A DNA stretch of 31,223 nt from JAJPJX01 sp964568355 (lineage in GTDB: Bacteria; Acidobacteriota; Terriglobia; Bryobacterales; Bryobacteraceae): positions 1-31,223 of the forward strand of contig CAZMRK010000159.1 in the NCBI GenBank assembly GCA_964568355.1. Direction: 5' to 3'. This document shows positions 15,310 through 23,421 of the stretch, piece by piece. Each line of letters begins with the position of its first letter. Position 1 is the first letter of the stretch. The translations under genes were made by a program, and so were the position numbers. The notes beneath the pieces are model-generated. The model made no database searches. It saw only the letters and a list, made by a program, of their open reading frames with translations, and had not been told where the DNA came from.

Positions 15310-15315
15310 ATTATA
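15310..15315 (-). promoter_or_regulatory. -10 element for the GH172 gene (short leader)
   Basis: A perfect TATAAT on the minus strand, within AGTATAAT, ends 11 bases before ATG 15298. A start near 15303 would leave only about five bases of leader. No recognisable -35 at standard spacing. Confidence 0.45.
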
Positions 15316-15341
15316 CTACGCTGCCAGATGCCCGCGGGCCG

Positions 15342-17024
15342 TCAGGAAGTCCCCCGGCTGATCTCCCTCACCCCATCTTTGCGTAGATCCAACGCGAAGA
15401 TCGCCGGAGATTCCTCCTCTTCGTATCGCACTTCGGTCTCCCGCGAACGGGTTAGCCTCCAGGCCCACCAGCGCGCGCCACCCGCCGCGGCCAGAAGCAC
15501 CAGAAGCATTTGCCAGTACGCCGCCCGGTCTTCGAGCGCGCGCATCTCGAACCGCAGGGCAGGAGGAACGCCATTGATCAGGATTGCACCGCCCAGAAAA
15601 ATCAGATGCACTCGTGATTTTCCGGGGAGATAGGAGCAGGTGAAGGGAATTTTGGGAAATCCATGCATCGAAAGATCTGCCAGAATTGTCCCGACCAGCC
15701 CCAGCACCACCATGTGTCCCGCCACGATCCTCCATGGAAACCGCCACAGCAGTAGCGCAGCCGAAATCCCCCACGCGGGCACTAAGGAAAGCAACACAAG
15801 CGATCGCCGGCTGGCGGCCAGGCAGGCGGCTCTTTCCCCTACCACTGTGATGCGAAAAATCCAGTTGGCCCGCAGTTCCAGAGGCATCGCAAAAACCACC
15901 CGCGTCCCTACTACCCACAGCAGCATCAACAAAAAACTCGCCAGCAGCAGGGGGTCTGGCAGCCGCTGGGAAAGAGTCCTTGCCGGGAACGCAAGCTTGG
16001 TCAGGCCAATCACCGCGGTGAAAGCAGCGCCCAGATAGAAGGCTAGAATGACCCGGTGCTGCCGGCTGCGCAACAGCGTGCGGACGCTGAAATAGGTAAT
16101 CGCTGCTTTGATGCCCCGCTGGAACGGCAGCGGCCATCTCCATCCGGCAACAGCCGGCAGGATGTCCGGTTGTTCCACGATCTTGCGCAGCGTTCGGAAA
16201 TAGGCCAGCAGGAACACGCCGCCTGCTCCTCCGATGGCCGCGGCGCAAGCCAGCCATGCGCGGCCGGCCAGAGCCGCCATCTCCGGCCGCATCGATCCAT
16301 TCCACTGCTGGAACAAGCCCAGGAACCAATAGGAGGGCCACCACAAAAAGCGATCGCCGTGCATAGCGGCCTCCGGGGATGGTTGTAGCAGGGAAACGCC
16401 GAGGATCAGCCCGAGAGCCATCATCTGGAGCCAGGAGGAAAGGCGCAGGAACAGCCACCGTGGAAGCTGCGCGGCGATTCCCTGGACCGTCAACAGCGAA
16501 AGGAACACGAAAGCTCCTGCTGCGAACATGGTCACCCAGTATGCCGCCATTGCCCGCATTACACCCAGAAGACCGGATCCGGCGGGCGCGAAATGCAAGG
16601 GAAAAATCAGACCGGTACAGGAGTTTAGGGCAGCGACGGTGAGACCCAGGGCGGAACCCAACGCCGCCAGTTTGGCGAGAAATATGGTGCGCGTAGCGAG
16701 CGGCAGGGGCAGCAGCACCAGAAGGTCGCGCCGATCCGGAAAGGCGGAATCCCAACTCAGCACGGCGAACAGGCCGACCACCAGCATCGTCATCGCGATC
16801 AGCGAATGCTCGTGGCCCCACAGTGCCGATCGCAATGCAGCTTCGGACATGCCGCGGCTGTCGAAGAAAAGGCCGCCCAGGGCGCGAACGGAACTGAGAA
16901 ATAGCAGCAGCCCGGTGAACTGACCCAGCAGCCGCGTGATGTCGCCCTGCGGAGCGATCAGTTCCAGATCCACCAGCCGGAAGAGAAACTCGCGATAGAG
17001 CACGCGGAACGGAAGCCGGGTCAC
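15342..17024 (-). CDS. ABC-2 type permease subunit, orphaned from its ATPase
   Basis: The 560-residue product starts at GTG 17024 with GAGGAG 7 bases upstream. It is highly hydrophobic, with roughly 10-12 membrane segments: FTGLLLFLSSVRALGGLFF, SLIAMTMLVVGLFAVLSW, AFVFLSLLTVQGIAAQL, LLLASFLLMLLWVVG and others. A segment LLVLLPLPLATRTIFLAKLAAL in the first third and the overall plan fit a large exporter-type permease seen in Acidobacteriota. It begins nine bases after the stop of a truncated ABC ATPase remnant, which would have been its energising partner. With the ATPase lost, it may be non-functional or use another nucleotide-binding subunit. The transported substrate is unknown. A long frame overlapping it on the same strand (15316-17412) is a composition artefact. 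Confidence 0.65.
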   Translation of the reverse strand: MTRLPFRVLYREFLFRLVDLELIAPQGDITRLLGQFTGLLLFLSSVRALGGLFFDSRGMSEAALRSALWGHEHSLIAMTMLVVGLFAVLSWDSAFPDRRDLLVLLPLPLATRTIFLAKLAALGSALGLTVAALNSCTGLIFPLHFAPAGSGLLGVMRAMAAYWVTMFAAGAFVFLSLLTVQGIAAQLPRWLFLRLSSWLQMMALGLILGVSLLQPSPEAAMHGDRFLWWPSYWFLGLFQQWNGSMRPEMAALAGRAWLACAAAIGGAGGVFLLAYFRTLRKIVEQPDILPAVAGWRWPLPFQRGIKAAITYFSVRTLLRSRQHRVILAFYLGAAFTAVIGLTKLAFPARTLSQRLPDPLLLASFLLMLLWVVGTRVVFAMPLELRANWIFRITVVGERAACLAASRRSLVLLSLVPAWGISAALLLWRFPWRIVAGHMVVLGLVGTILADLSMHGFPKIPFTCSYLPGKSRVHLIFLGGAILINGVPPALRFEMRALEDRAAYWQMLLVLLAAAGGARWWAWRLTRSRETEVRYEEEESPAIFALDLRKDGVREISRGTS

Positions 17025-17033
17025 GTTCGCTCC

Positions 17034-17198
17034 TCAGGACTGAATCAGGTCGGCGATCTCGCGTGAGATCGCCGACGTATCCTGCTCTACGGCCAACTGC
17101 GCAAAAATCTCCTCCAGAGTCGGCAGCGCCATCAGGCTCCGCAGGCGTTCGATCAAGTCGTCGGCCACTAACTTGCCGCGATGCAGAATTGCCAGCAT
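17034..17198 (-). pseudogene. C-terminal remnant of an ABC transporter ATPase
   Basis: Reading down from ATG 17198 gives 54 residues: LAILHRGKLVADD at the start, then LPTLEEIFAQLAVEQD, ending IADLIQS and TGA. This is the standard tail of an ABC-2 type ATP-binding protein, starting just after the position of the H-loop region; Walker A, Walker B and the signature motif are absent. It begins three bases after the ADOP stop codon, in the same frame, and ends nine bases before the permease start. GAGGAA from the end of ADOP could serve as its ribosome site, so a short peptide may be made. Best read as a deletion or insertion scar. Confidence 0.75.
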
Positions 17199-17201
17199 CG
17201 C

Positions 17202-19904
17202 CTATTCCTCGCGCAAAGCGATCAGCGGGTCGATCGTGCTCGATCGCCGTGCCGGCAGATAGCAGGCGATCGCGGCCAGCGAGATCAGCACCAATGGCAC
17301 GCCCAGCACCAGCGACGGCCCCGTGGCGGCTGACGAGGCCAGCAATTGCGCCAGCGGCGCCCAAAGCGCACCCAGAATGCGGGAAATTACGAATGCTCCG
17401 GCAAAGCCGCAAGCAGCGCCAATCACCACCATCACCACGCCCTCCCGCATCACCAGTTGCAACAGTTGCTCGCGGCGCGCTCCCAGGGCCATGCGAATCC
17501 CGATCTCTTTGCGGCGCCCTTCTACCGTCTGAGCCGTAACGCCTGCAAGTCCGAGGCAGGCCAGCACCAATCCGAACAAGCCGATGGGCAGGTAGAATGC
17601 GGTCGCGATGCGGTTCAGCCGGTCTTGCTCTTCCAGATAGGCAGGCAAAGTCCTCGCCTCAAAGAGGCTGAGGCGGGGATCAATGGAGCGCAGTTGCTTC
17701 TTGACTGCGGCGATATCGAGCGGTGCGCGCAAATGCAGCGCAACGCTGATTCCCTGGGCCGAGGCGCGCCGCAGGTCTTTCGGGGAAAGCGGCAGGAAAA
17801 TCATGGGCACAGGGCGATTCATCAAAGCTGCGGGGCGGTCGTAGCGCGCTACCCCGATCACCTGAAATAGTCTCTGGTCCTGCCGGATGCGCCGCCCTAG
17901 CGGATCGCCGCCGGCAAACAGTTCCTGCGCGGCGGTCTGATTGAGCACGGCGGGAAGGATTGCGGAGGGAGCCGGATCGGCGCGAAGCGTACTGTCCAAA
18001 AACTCCGTTCCTCGCAGAATCGTCGTGCCAAGTGCACCGAAAAATCCTGGGCCGACGCTCTGCAACACCACCGTGTGAACCGTCTCGCTTTCGCCTCCGC
18101 CGGCCGGACGAACCGAGATGGACGTGTTAGGCAGGGCTTCGACTAGAGGCGGCTGAGCCGACAGGCTCACACGATCCACGGCGCCAATTTGGGCCAGCCG
18201 CTCCGGCAATCGCGTGAACGCCGCCACGGACTGCTCGGGAGAGAGGCCGTCGCGAGCTGGATCCAGCGAGAAGAGGGAAACCGGCGCGGGATCGAAGCCC
18301 GGGTCGCGTTTCGCCCCGTACTGCATCCCCACCAGGACGAACCCCATGATGAGCATGAGGGTCATGGCCGCCGCCACCTGATAGACCACGAAGAAGTTGC
18401 GCAGGCTGAAGCGCCCGTAGCGCCCCAGCTTGGCCTGGAACCCTGCCTTCAGCATGGTGACCAGGTCCGGACGGGTTACGGCCAAGGCGGGCATCAGCCC
18501 AAATCCGATACCGGCCAGGGCGGAGATCGCGAATGCAAACAGCATCACTCTTGGTTCGATGACATTCACCTCGAATGCTGTCGGCGCGGACCCGGGACGC
18601 AACAACGCGATCATCCGGAAAAACAGATGCGTGGTGGCGAATCCTGCCAGACCGCCTACCACAGCGAGCGCCACGCTCTCGGTGAGTAATTGGCGAACCA
18701 GGCGTGCCCGGCTGGCCCCCACCGAAAGCCGGATGGCGATCTCGCGGGCACGGGCGCTTCCGCGCGCCAGAATCAGCCCGGCCAGGTTGGCGCAGGTCAG
18801 GGAGAGAATCAGCACGATGAGCAGGCTATAGAAGATCACCAGCATGGTCGTCGCTTCGGGCGGCACTGGAATCAGATTCCCGGCCTGCATTAGGCGCACC
18901 AGGCGCCCTTTTGACTTGTGCGCGGGATCCCGCTGCTGTTGGATCTCCTGCGCCTGCGCGTCCAGGCGAGCCGCGGCGCCGGCCGCGGTAATGCCCGGCT
19001 TCAAGCGCAACAGCACGCGAATTGCGGGCTGTGTGGTGCGGTGCAGAAGATCGTCGGCAAGTTCGGGAGCAACCGTGGGATCGGCTGTGAGCGGCAGGAA
19101 AATGTCCGCGGCGGTGGAGGGAAATACACCGAAAAAGTCCCGGGGTGCTACTCCAATGATGGTGGCCCGCCGGCCGTTGATCGCCAGCGCGCCGCCGATC
19201 GCCCCCCGGCTGCTTTCCAGGTGCGTTCGCCAGAAGCGTTCGCTGACTACCACGACCGGTGCGCCGCCGGGCTTTTCTTGCGCGGCATCAAAAAAACGTC
19301 CCAAAAGCGGATGGAGGCCGAGGGTAGGGAAGTACTCGGCGGAAACCAGGTGCCCGAAGATACGTTGGGGCTCTCCGCCGCCTGGCCCTGCCGATGCCAC
19401 GTTGACCGGCACAGGCCCCAGGAAGGCTGCTGCCGCTCCCACGCCGCTTCCATCCCGATAGGTTTCGAAATCCGGGTAGGTGACCTGGGCCTGCATGGTG
19501 AACAGGCGGTCGGCCTGCGGCACTCCGGGCAGCGGCTGTAATAGGAAATTATTCAGAATGCCGAACCAGACGCTGCACAGTGCGATACCCAGGGCCAGTG
19601 TCAGGACCGTAACCACGGTAAAGCCGGGGCTGCGGCGCATCCCCCTCAGCGCATAACGGGCGTCCTGCAAAAACGAACCCATGCCAGGCAGTCCGCGCTG
19701 CTCCCATACAGCCTCCTTCGCTGAGGCGACACTGCCAAACTGTACCGCTGCGAGTCGCTGCGCTTCCTCCGGCGCCGTGCCGCGGCGTAGATTTTCGGCC
19801 CTGGCGAGTTCAAGATGACTCGCTATCTCTTCTTCGAACTCGCGATCGAACTCGCGCCGGCGCAGCCAGCCGGTCAGACGCGACCACAGCTCCAGCGGAC
19901 TCAT
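17202..19904 (-). CDS. ADOP-type duplicated ABC permease (MacB/FtsX-like)
   Basis: The 900-residue product starts at ATG 19904 with GGAGG 7 bases upstream. A longer frame to 20051 is antisense-like and overlaps padR too far. Residues 1-80 are soluble and helical (FDREFEEEIASHLE, RRGTAPEEAQRLAAVQFG), typical of the Acidobacterial Duplicated Orphan Permease family. The membrane part has two MacB/FtsX-like halves: FTVVTVLTLALGIALCSVW near 95-113 with an extracytoplasmic MacB-PCD-like domain, a FtsX block near 400-520 (REIAIRLSVGASRARLVRQLLTES), then a second domain and block (RRKEIGIRMALGARREQLLQLVMREGVV). No dedicated ATPase follows; these permeases are usually orphan. It overlaps the padR stop by four bases (ATGA) and is surely co-regulated with it. 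Confidence 0.92.
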   Translation of the reverse strand: MSPLELWSRLTGWLRRREFDREFEEEIASHLELARAENLRRGTAPEEAQRLAAVQFGSVASAKEAVWEQRGLPGMGSFLQDARYALRGMRRSPGFTVVTVLTLALGIALCSVWFGILNNFLLQPLPGVPQADRLFTMQAQVTYPDFETYRDGSGVGAAAAFLGPVPVNVASAGPGGGEPQRIFGHLVSAEYFPTLGLHPLLGRFFDAAQEKPGGAPVVVVSERFWRTHLESSRGAIGGALAINGRRATIIGVAPRDFFGVFPSTAADIFLPLTADPTVAPELADDLLHRTTQPAIRVLLRLKPGITAAGAAARLDAQAQEIQQQRDPAHKSKGRLVRLMQAGNLIPVPPEATTMLVIFYSLLIVLILSLTCANLAGLILARGSARAREIAIRLSVGASRARLVRQLLTESVALAVVGGLAGFATTHLFFRMIALLRPGSAPTAFEVNVIEPRVMLFAFAISALAGIGFGLMPALAVTRPDLVTMLKAGFQAKLGRYGRFSLRNFFVVYQVAAAMTLMLIMGFVLVGMQYGAKRDPGFDPAPVSLFSLDPARDGLSPEQSVAAFTRLPERLAQIGAVDRVSLSAQPPLVEALPNTSISVRPAGGGESETVHTVVLQSVGPGFFGALGTTILRGTEFLDSTLRADPAPSAILPAVLNQTAAQELFAGGDPLGRRIRQDQRLFQVIGVARYDRPAALMNRPVPMIFLPLSPKDLRRASAQGISVALHLRAPLDIAAVKKQLRSIDPRLSLFEARTLPAYLEEQDRLNRIATAFYLPIGLFGLVLACLGLAGVTAQTVEGRRKEIGIRMALGARREQLLQLVMREGVVMVVIGAACGFAGAFVISRILGALWAPLAQLLASSAATGPSLVLGVPLVLISLAAIACYLPARRSSTIDPLIALREE

Positions 19905-20248
19905 GACTTGCCTCCTTCCGCAGGAGTGAGAACGCGGCTGATCACCGCCGAGAGCCGCTGCCAGTAAGTGGTCTCCTCGGCCAACCGCCGCCGGCCGGCG
20001 CGCGTGATGGAGTAGTATTTCGCCCGGCGATTGTTTTCCGATGCGCCCCACTCGGCCGTAATCCAGCCGCGCTGCTGTAGCCTGACCAGCGAGGCATAGA
20101 TGGTGCCCTGGTTCAGCAGCACCTCATCGCCGCTCAATTGCTCGATGCGCCGCGCGATGCCGTATCCGTGAAGTCGGCCCATCGACGCCAGTGTCTGGAG
20201 GACCATCAGGTCCAACGTGCCCTGCAACAAATCCAGCTTCGATCCCAT
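19901..20248 (-). CDS. PadR-family transcriptional regulator
   Basis: The 115-residue product starts at ATG 20248. It has the PadR winged helix: LLQGTLDLMVLQTLASMGRLHGYGIARRIEQLSGDEVLLNQGTIYASLVRLQQRGWI (7-63), a basic wing with NNRRAKYYSITRAGRRRL, and a short C-terminal helix. The L-N-Q-G-T-I-Y-A-S-L form is the acidobacterial PadR subgroup that is typically followed by an ADOP permease, as here. It is expected to be a ligand-sensitive repressor of its own operon. Three nested CCAC/GTGG inverted repeats overlap its promoter and leader (annotated separately), consistent with autoregulation. Weak ribosome binding site. Confidence 0.93.
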   Translation of the reverse strand: MGSKLDLLQGTLDLMVLQTLASMGRLHGYGIARRIEQLSGDEVLLNQGTIYASLVRLQQRGWITAEWGASENNRRAKYYSITRAGRRRLAEETTYWQRLSAVISRVLTPAEGGKS

Positions 20249-20253
20249 ATCCG

Positions 20254-20307
20254 CACCACCTGTGGTGTTACCACATGACTATACACACGCCTCATGTGGT
20301 CTGTCAA
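20254..20307 (-). promoter_or_regulatory. padR promoter with overlapping operator repeats
   Basis: On the minus strand TTGACA (20302-20307) and TATAGT (20278-20283) are 18 bases apart, a near-consensus promoter; the start would be near 20271. A perfect repeat, ACCACATGA (20270-20278) and TCATGTGGT (20292-20300), 13 bases apart, covers the spacer and start point. TGTGGT-GTT-ACCACA (20261-20275) and CACCAC-CT-GTGGTG (20254-20267) lie just downstream. The layout fits PadR repression by blocking RNA polymerase; PadR sites often have ATGT/ACAT half-sites. Confidence 0.7.
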
Positions 20308-20353
20308 CAGGAATGCTTCCGGAGCGGATCCGCCGATGGGCCCGGGCCGTGCG

Positions 20354-21130
20354 TCAGGCGATTTGCCCGCCCGGAAAACGCTCGAAGAGCGCGTTGTCGT
20401 GAATGGCGAGCGCCAGTTCGCATTCTCGTTTATACCGGCGAATGATCTGGCGGTTGAGGGACACGTTTTCCGCCACTCCCACAGGCAGCTCTTTCTCGAT
20501 GTTCTCTTGCAGAAACGCTGTTTCCAGCAGGCCGACCACTCCCTTGGCGGTATTCACCTTCACCGCCGCGGATCCGGGATGGTGGCCGCCCGTGGTTTCA
20601 AACCACAGGTCTTCCAGGATCTGTATGGGGCCATCGGTGACCACCAGCCGCTGTTCCAGGAGCAGCCTGTGCATGGCGGCCCAGGTCGATTCGGTGAAGT
20701 AGCAGTTCTTCGGCGGATGCCCTGGATTGTCGAGGAGAAACTCCATCATTCCCGCGCGTGAGAGGCAAACCGTCGCATGGGGAAAGAGATTCCCGGATAG
20801 ACCGCCTGTGTGATACGTGATCGGCTGCGTGATCAGCAACAGGTCGATCTGTTCGGGGTGCATTCCAGCCTCGGCGAAGACGGCATCGAGCGTGCGCAGG
20901 CGGACCATGGTCGAGCGCGGGTCGATAGACCGGCAGGCATCTCGCAGCACGCTGAAGTCTGCATCATCCGGTGGCGGCCCGGCATCCACCAGGATATTCT
21001 TGCCTCCGCCTTGAATCAGCCAGACATGGAAGATTAGTTTATGAAACGAGACATCGTTTCGCCCGAAAAAGCATTCCCAGCCGGGGGCCGGGAGTTCCGC
21101 TACGGGAAAGGCACGAATGGAATATTTCAT
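20354..21130 (-). CDS. Metallo-beta-lactamase-fold protein lacking the metal motif
   Basis: The 258-residue product starts at ATG 21130, overlapping the preceding gene's stop by four bases. The fold is recognisable: HVWLIQGGGKNILVDAGPP (35-53), IDLLLITQPITYHTGGLSGN (95-114), ATVCLSRAGMMEFL and TTGGHHPGSAAVKV (179-192). In active hydrolases and lactonases residues 101-110 read T-H-x-H-x-D-H-x-G-G; here they are T-Q-P-I-T-Y-H-T-G-G, so two His and the Asp are lost and only His107 remains. His183 in GGHHPGS is kept. It is therefore likely to be a catalytically inactive or altered member, perhaps a binding or sensing protein. No signal peptide. It is part of a two-gene operon. Confidence 0.8.
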   Translation of the reverse strand: MKYSIRAFPVAELPAPGWECFFGRNDVSFHKLIFHVWLIQGGGKNILVDAGPPPDDADFSVLRDACRSIDPRSTMVRLRTLDAVFAEAGMHPEQIDLLLITQPITYHTGGLSGNLFPHATVCLSRAGMMEFLLDNPGHPPKNCYFTESTWAAMHRLLLEQRLVVTDGPIQILEDLWFETTGGHHPGSAAVKVNTAKGVVGLLETAFLQENIEKELPVGVAENVSLNRQIIRRYKRECELALAIHDNALFERFPGGQIA

Positions 21131-22026
21131 CGGGATAGCCTGTCTCCACCCACTTTACGAATCCACTGACGAGTCCATTCCACGGTCTCCAGGTTGAGAT
21201 CGCAAATGCAGCTTGCCAGGAAAATCATCCCCTCGATCTTGCCCTCCTTCAGCCAGGCGAGACCCCTCTCACACTGCTCCCGCATCGCCGAAATCGGCAT
21301 CGGCTTCTTATCGCCGTAGTCCCACATATAGCAGCCAAGCACCTTGCGTGTGCCGGGTGAGAGCGCCTGCGCCTTGTCAAAACTTGCGGAGAGTTGGCCG
21401 ATCTGGGACGCGTTCCAGGTCCAGAGAGTCAGTACGTCGCAATGCTTGAGGTGCTCACCAACCGGATCGTCCAGTTGCTTGGTATAGAGCACCACCCACA
21501 GATCCAGCTTCTTTTTGCCGGACTTCAGGCGGGATTGCAGCGCTTTCAGTTCGTCCACACTGAGCGCGGCGACGTTGCCTTCTTTCTTGCCGGTGAAGAA
21601 ATCGTCCATCATCACTCCGGTGAAGTTGGCGTTCTGCCCGGCCAGCCTTAACACGGCCTCCCGCTCCTCGTCGGCCGTCGTTCCACCCGCACCTACCACC
21701 GACCACACCACTTCTCGCAACGCCCGGAAGGGAACCGCGTATTGCTCGAAAGGAGGGGCGGGTTTGCCCTCGTATCGCACCAGGATCACGTTCGGAATCG
21801 CCAGATAGAAGGCGGCTTCCACGGGCGTGATGCGGGAGGTCCCGGGCAAATTCCAATGCGCATTGTGGCTGCCTTCATAGTGGCCCCACAGCCAGAAGCG
21901 GTCGCGAACGGCGTGGGGAGGTCGGACCATCGCATGGGCCGGTCGGGTCGGGGCAAGGATCTGGGAGCCGGCGAAAAGAGTGCCCAATTCGAGAAGGCTG
22001 CGCCGGGAGGCGCTGAAGGATCGCAT
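21127..22026 (-). CDS. Exported TIM-barrel-like hypothetical protein
   Basis: I chose ATG 22026 over a TTG at 22068, because a promoter occupies the region between them and 22026 gives a compact Tat-like signal (SASRRSLLELGTLFAGSQI, then cleavage after TRPAHA near residue 35). The 299-residue product has a barrel-like order of strands: RFWLWGHYEGSHN, PNVILVRYEGKP, VVWSVVGAGGTTADEE, NFTGVMMDDFFTGK, KLDLWVVLYTKQLDD, CDVLTLWTWNASQI, RKVLGCYMWDYGDKKPM and KIEGMIFLASC. The MMDDFF acidic pair sits where glycosidase-like barrels carry a catalytic Asp, but I cannot place it in a named family. It is the first gene of the operon with the MBL-fold protein, to which it is translationally coupled. Confidence 0.65.
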   Translation of the reverse strand: MRSFSASRRSLLELGTLFAGSQILAPTRPAHAMVRPPHAVRDRFWLWGHYEGSHNAHWNLPGTSRITPVEAAFYLAIPNVILVRYEGKPAPPFEQYAVPFRALREVVWSVVGAGGTTADEEREAVLRLAGQNANFTGVMMDDFFTGKKEGNVAALSVDELKALQSRLKSGKKKLDLWVVLYTKQLDDPVGEHLKHCDVLTLWTWNASQIGQLSASFDKAQALSPGTRKVLGCYMWDYGDKKPMPISAMREQCERGLAWLKEGKIEGMIFLASCICDLNLETVEWTRQWIRKVGGDRLSR

Positions 22027-22039
22027 AAGATTTTCGGCG

Positions 22040-22070
22040 AGTCTATCAATATTTTTATTGACTATCAATA
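22040..22070 (-). promoter_or_regulatory. Promoter with overlapping inverted repeat for the 22026 operon
   Basis: On the minus strand TTGATA (22063-22068) and TAGACT (22040-22045) are 17 bases apart. Transcription would begin about seven bases before ATG 22026, giving a nearly leaderless mRNA. The perfect repeat TATTGA-CTA-TCAATA (22056-22070) overlaps the -35 and may be an operator. Confidence 0.5.
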
Positions 22071-22089
22071 GTTATTCTGATAAGTGGTA

Positions 22090-22130
22090 TTACCAGCATA
22101 TAAGCACTCAATATGCTGATCATCTGGTAA
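22090..22130. repeat. Nested inverted repeats upstream of the 22026 operon
   Basis: Outer arms TTACCAG (22090-22096) and CTGGTAA (22124-22130) enclose CAGCATAT (22094-22101) and ATATGCTG (22111-22118). Both pairs are perfect. The sequence is AT-rich compared with its surroundings. It could be a regulator binding site upstream of the promoter, or the remains of a repeat. Confidence 0.5.
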
Positions 22131-22159
22131 TCCGGATGCCCTCCTTGCGCAAGCTGTTC

Positions 22160-22300
22160 CACGCCGTTGCACGAGAAAATCCTGAATGTGATCCGTGCAA
22201 AGGACGCCATTGCGGCGCGCCAGGCAACCCGGGAGAATCGGAGCGCTTTCCTGGCGGATGCCGAACAAAATGCGGCGCTGCGTGAGAGCGTCCCACCCTC
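22160..22300 (+). pseudogene. Possible remnant of a GntR/FCD-family regulator C-terminus
   Basis: In the plus-strand frame through 22167, residues LHEKILNVIRAKDAIAARQ followed by ATRENRSAFLADAEQ read like the last two helices of an FCD ligand-binding domain (H-x-x-I-L-x-A-I-R-x-x-D-x-x-A-A-R-x-x-M-R). Nothing upstream in this frame continues the domain, and the frame then runs antisense into the cytochrome gene. Best taken as a decayed fragment; a chance match is possible over ~40 residues. Confidence 0.35.
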
Positions 22301-22304
22301 CGGC

Positions 22305-23291
22305 TCAGTCCAGCTTCGATACCAGCCCCGGCTTTGCCGCCCAGCCTCCCGGATGGGTTTCCACTACCTGATACCGCGGCGGCTGCGAGCGCAGGAACGC
22401 ATAGATCGCCCGGAGATCCTCCGCGGACAACTGGCAAAAATTGAGCCACGGCATCACGGTGAAACTTTGTGGGCTTGCCAGGGGCGAGCCGCTCTGCACA
22501 TACTCCCGGTACTGATAAAACCGGTCGAGAAAGTCCTGTTCGCTCCACTTGCCGATGCCGGTGTCGGGGTCGGGGCTGATATTTGCGCTGACAACTACGA
22601 CGTCCGGAGCCATACGAAACGTCTTCCCTCCGGAGAGTTTGGCCGTATGGCACTCCATGCAGCCCGCGACTGTGACCAGGTAACGCCCGTATTGGCGTGC
22701 GTCTGAGCGATCGGGCGCAGCCACGGAAGGCGTCGGGCGGGGAGTGTCTTTGATTAGCAGGGATACTGGAAACTGGATCATGGTGCGTGGCACACGGTGC
22801 TTCACCGGTTGTAGCGAATTCAGATAGGCCACTAGGCTGTAAACGTCTTCATCGCTCATGTGGCGAAAGCTGGTATAGGGCATCATCGGAAACAGCACGT
22901 GGCCGTCCCGGCCGATCCCTTCGCGAATGGCGCGGATCTTCTCGCCGTCGGTCCAGGCGCCGATACCGGTTTCCTGATCGGGCGTGATGTTGGGCGGTGC
23001 TACTCTCCCCGGCAAACCCATGGAATCCGGAAAGACTGTGCCGATTCCCCGGCCGCCATTCACCACCGGCCCGCCGAAGCGTGAGAAGTCCCGCTGGCTG
23101 TGGCACGCGTCACAATCGGCCAGAGTGAATAAGTACTTGCCGCGCGCCAGACGGACGGCCGTCGCTTCCACCCGAATGGCCGAAGGCGCAGCCATTGCGG
23201 GCTTCCGCACATAAAGATAACCGACCGCCACAGTGGCAACCGACAAACTCACCAGAAGCGCGATTCCCAGAAATTTCGCAATTCTCTTCAT
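22305..23291 (-). CDS. Membrane-anchored diheme cytochrome c
   Basis: The 328-residue product starts at ATG 23291 with a purine-rich GAGGGAAAAGGG upstream. Residues 8-27 are an uncleaved or signal-type hydrophobic segment (LGIALLVSLSVATVAVGYLY). Two class I cytochrome c domains follow. The first has CDACH at 60-64, NITPDQETGIGAW and the likely axial Met in FPMMPY (136/137). The second has CMECH at 211-215, NISPDPDTGIGKW and Met280 in TVMPW. The N-I-T-P-D/N-I-S-P-D pattern is that of the cytochrome subunits of membrane alcohol, aldehyde or gluconate dehydrogenases, which pass electrons to quinone or oxidase. No dehydrogenase is adjacent, so the partner is unknown. It is divergent from the antiporter gene. 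Confidence 0.88.
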   Translation of the reverse strand: MKRIAKFLGIALLVSLSVATVAVGYLYVRKPAMAAPSAIRVEATAVRLARGKYLFTLADCDACHSQRDFSRFGGPVVNGGRGIGTVFPDSMGLPGRVAPPNITPDQETGIGAWTDGEKIRAIREGIGRDGHVLFPMMPYTSFRHMSDEDVYSLVAYLNSLQPVKHRVPRTMIQFPVSLLIKDTPRPTPSVAAPDRSDARQYGRYLVTVAGCMECHTAKLSGGKTFRMAPDVVVVSANISPDPDTGIGKWSEQDFLDRFYQYREYVQSGSPLASPQSFTVMPWLNFCQLSAEDLRAIYAFLRSQPPRYQVVETHPGGWAAKPGLVSKLD

Positions 23292-23421
23292 AACCCTTTT
23301 CCCTCTGCCTTCCGGGCAAATCCGCCCCTAAAGAACTACCGCGGGAACCACGGGCCGAAAATGTCAAAAAGCCGGCCGGACCTCAGGTCTGCTGCTGCTA
23401 GAATGGCTTCAGTGAGGGGCC

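Noticed and set aside
15316..17412. 698-codon open frame on the minus strand overlapping the permease gene
   Set aside because: It is rich in Arg, Ala and Gly, has no membrane segments or motif, and runs through the permease and ABC remnant in another frame. The permease frame has clear transmembrane segments and a ribosome site.
18189..19541. Several plus-strand frames of 130-210 codons within the ADOP gene
   Set aside because: Antisense shadows of a high-GC gene with strong family motifs on the minus strand; no ribosome sites or domains.
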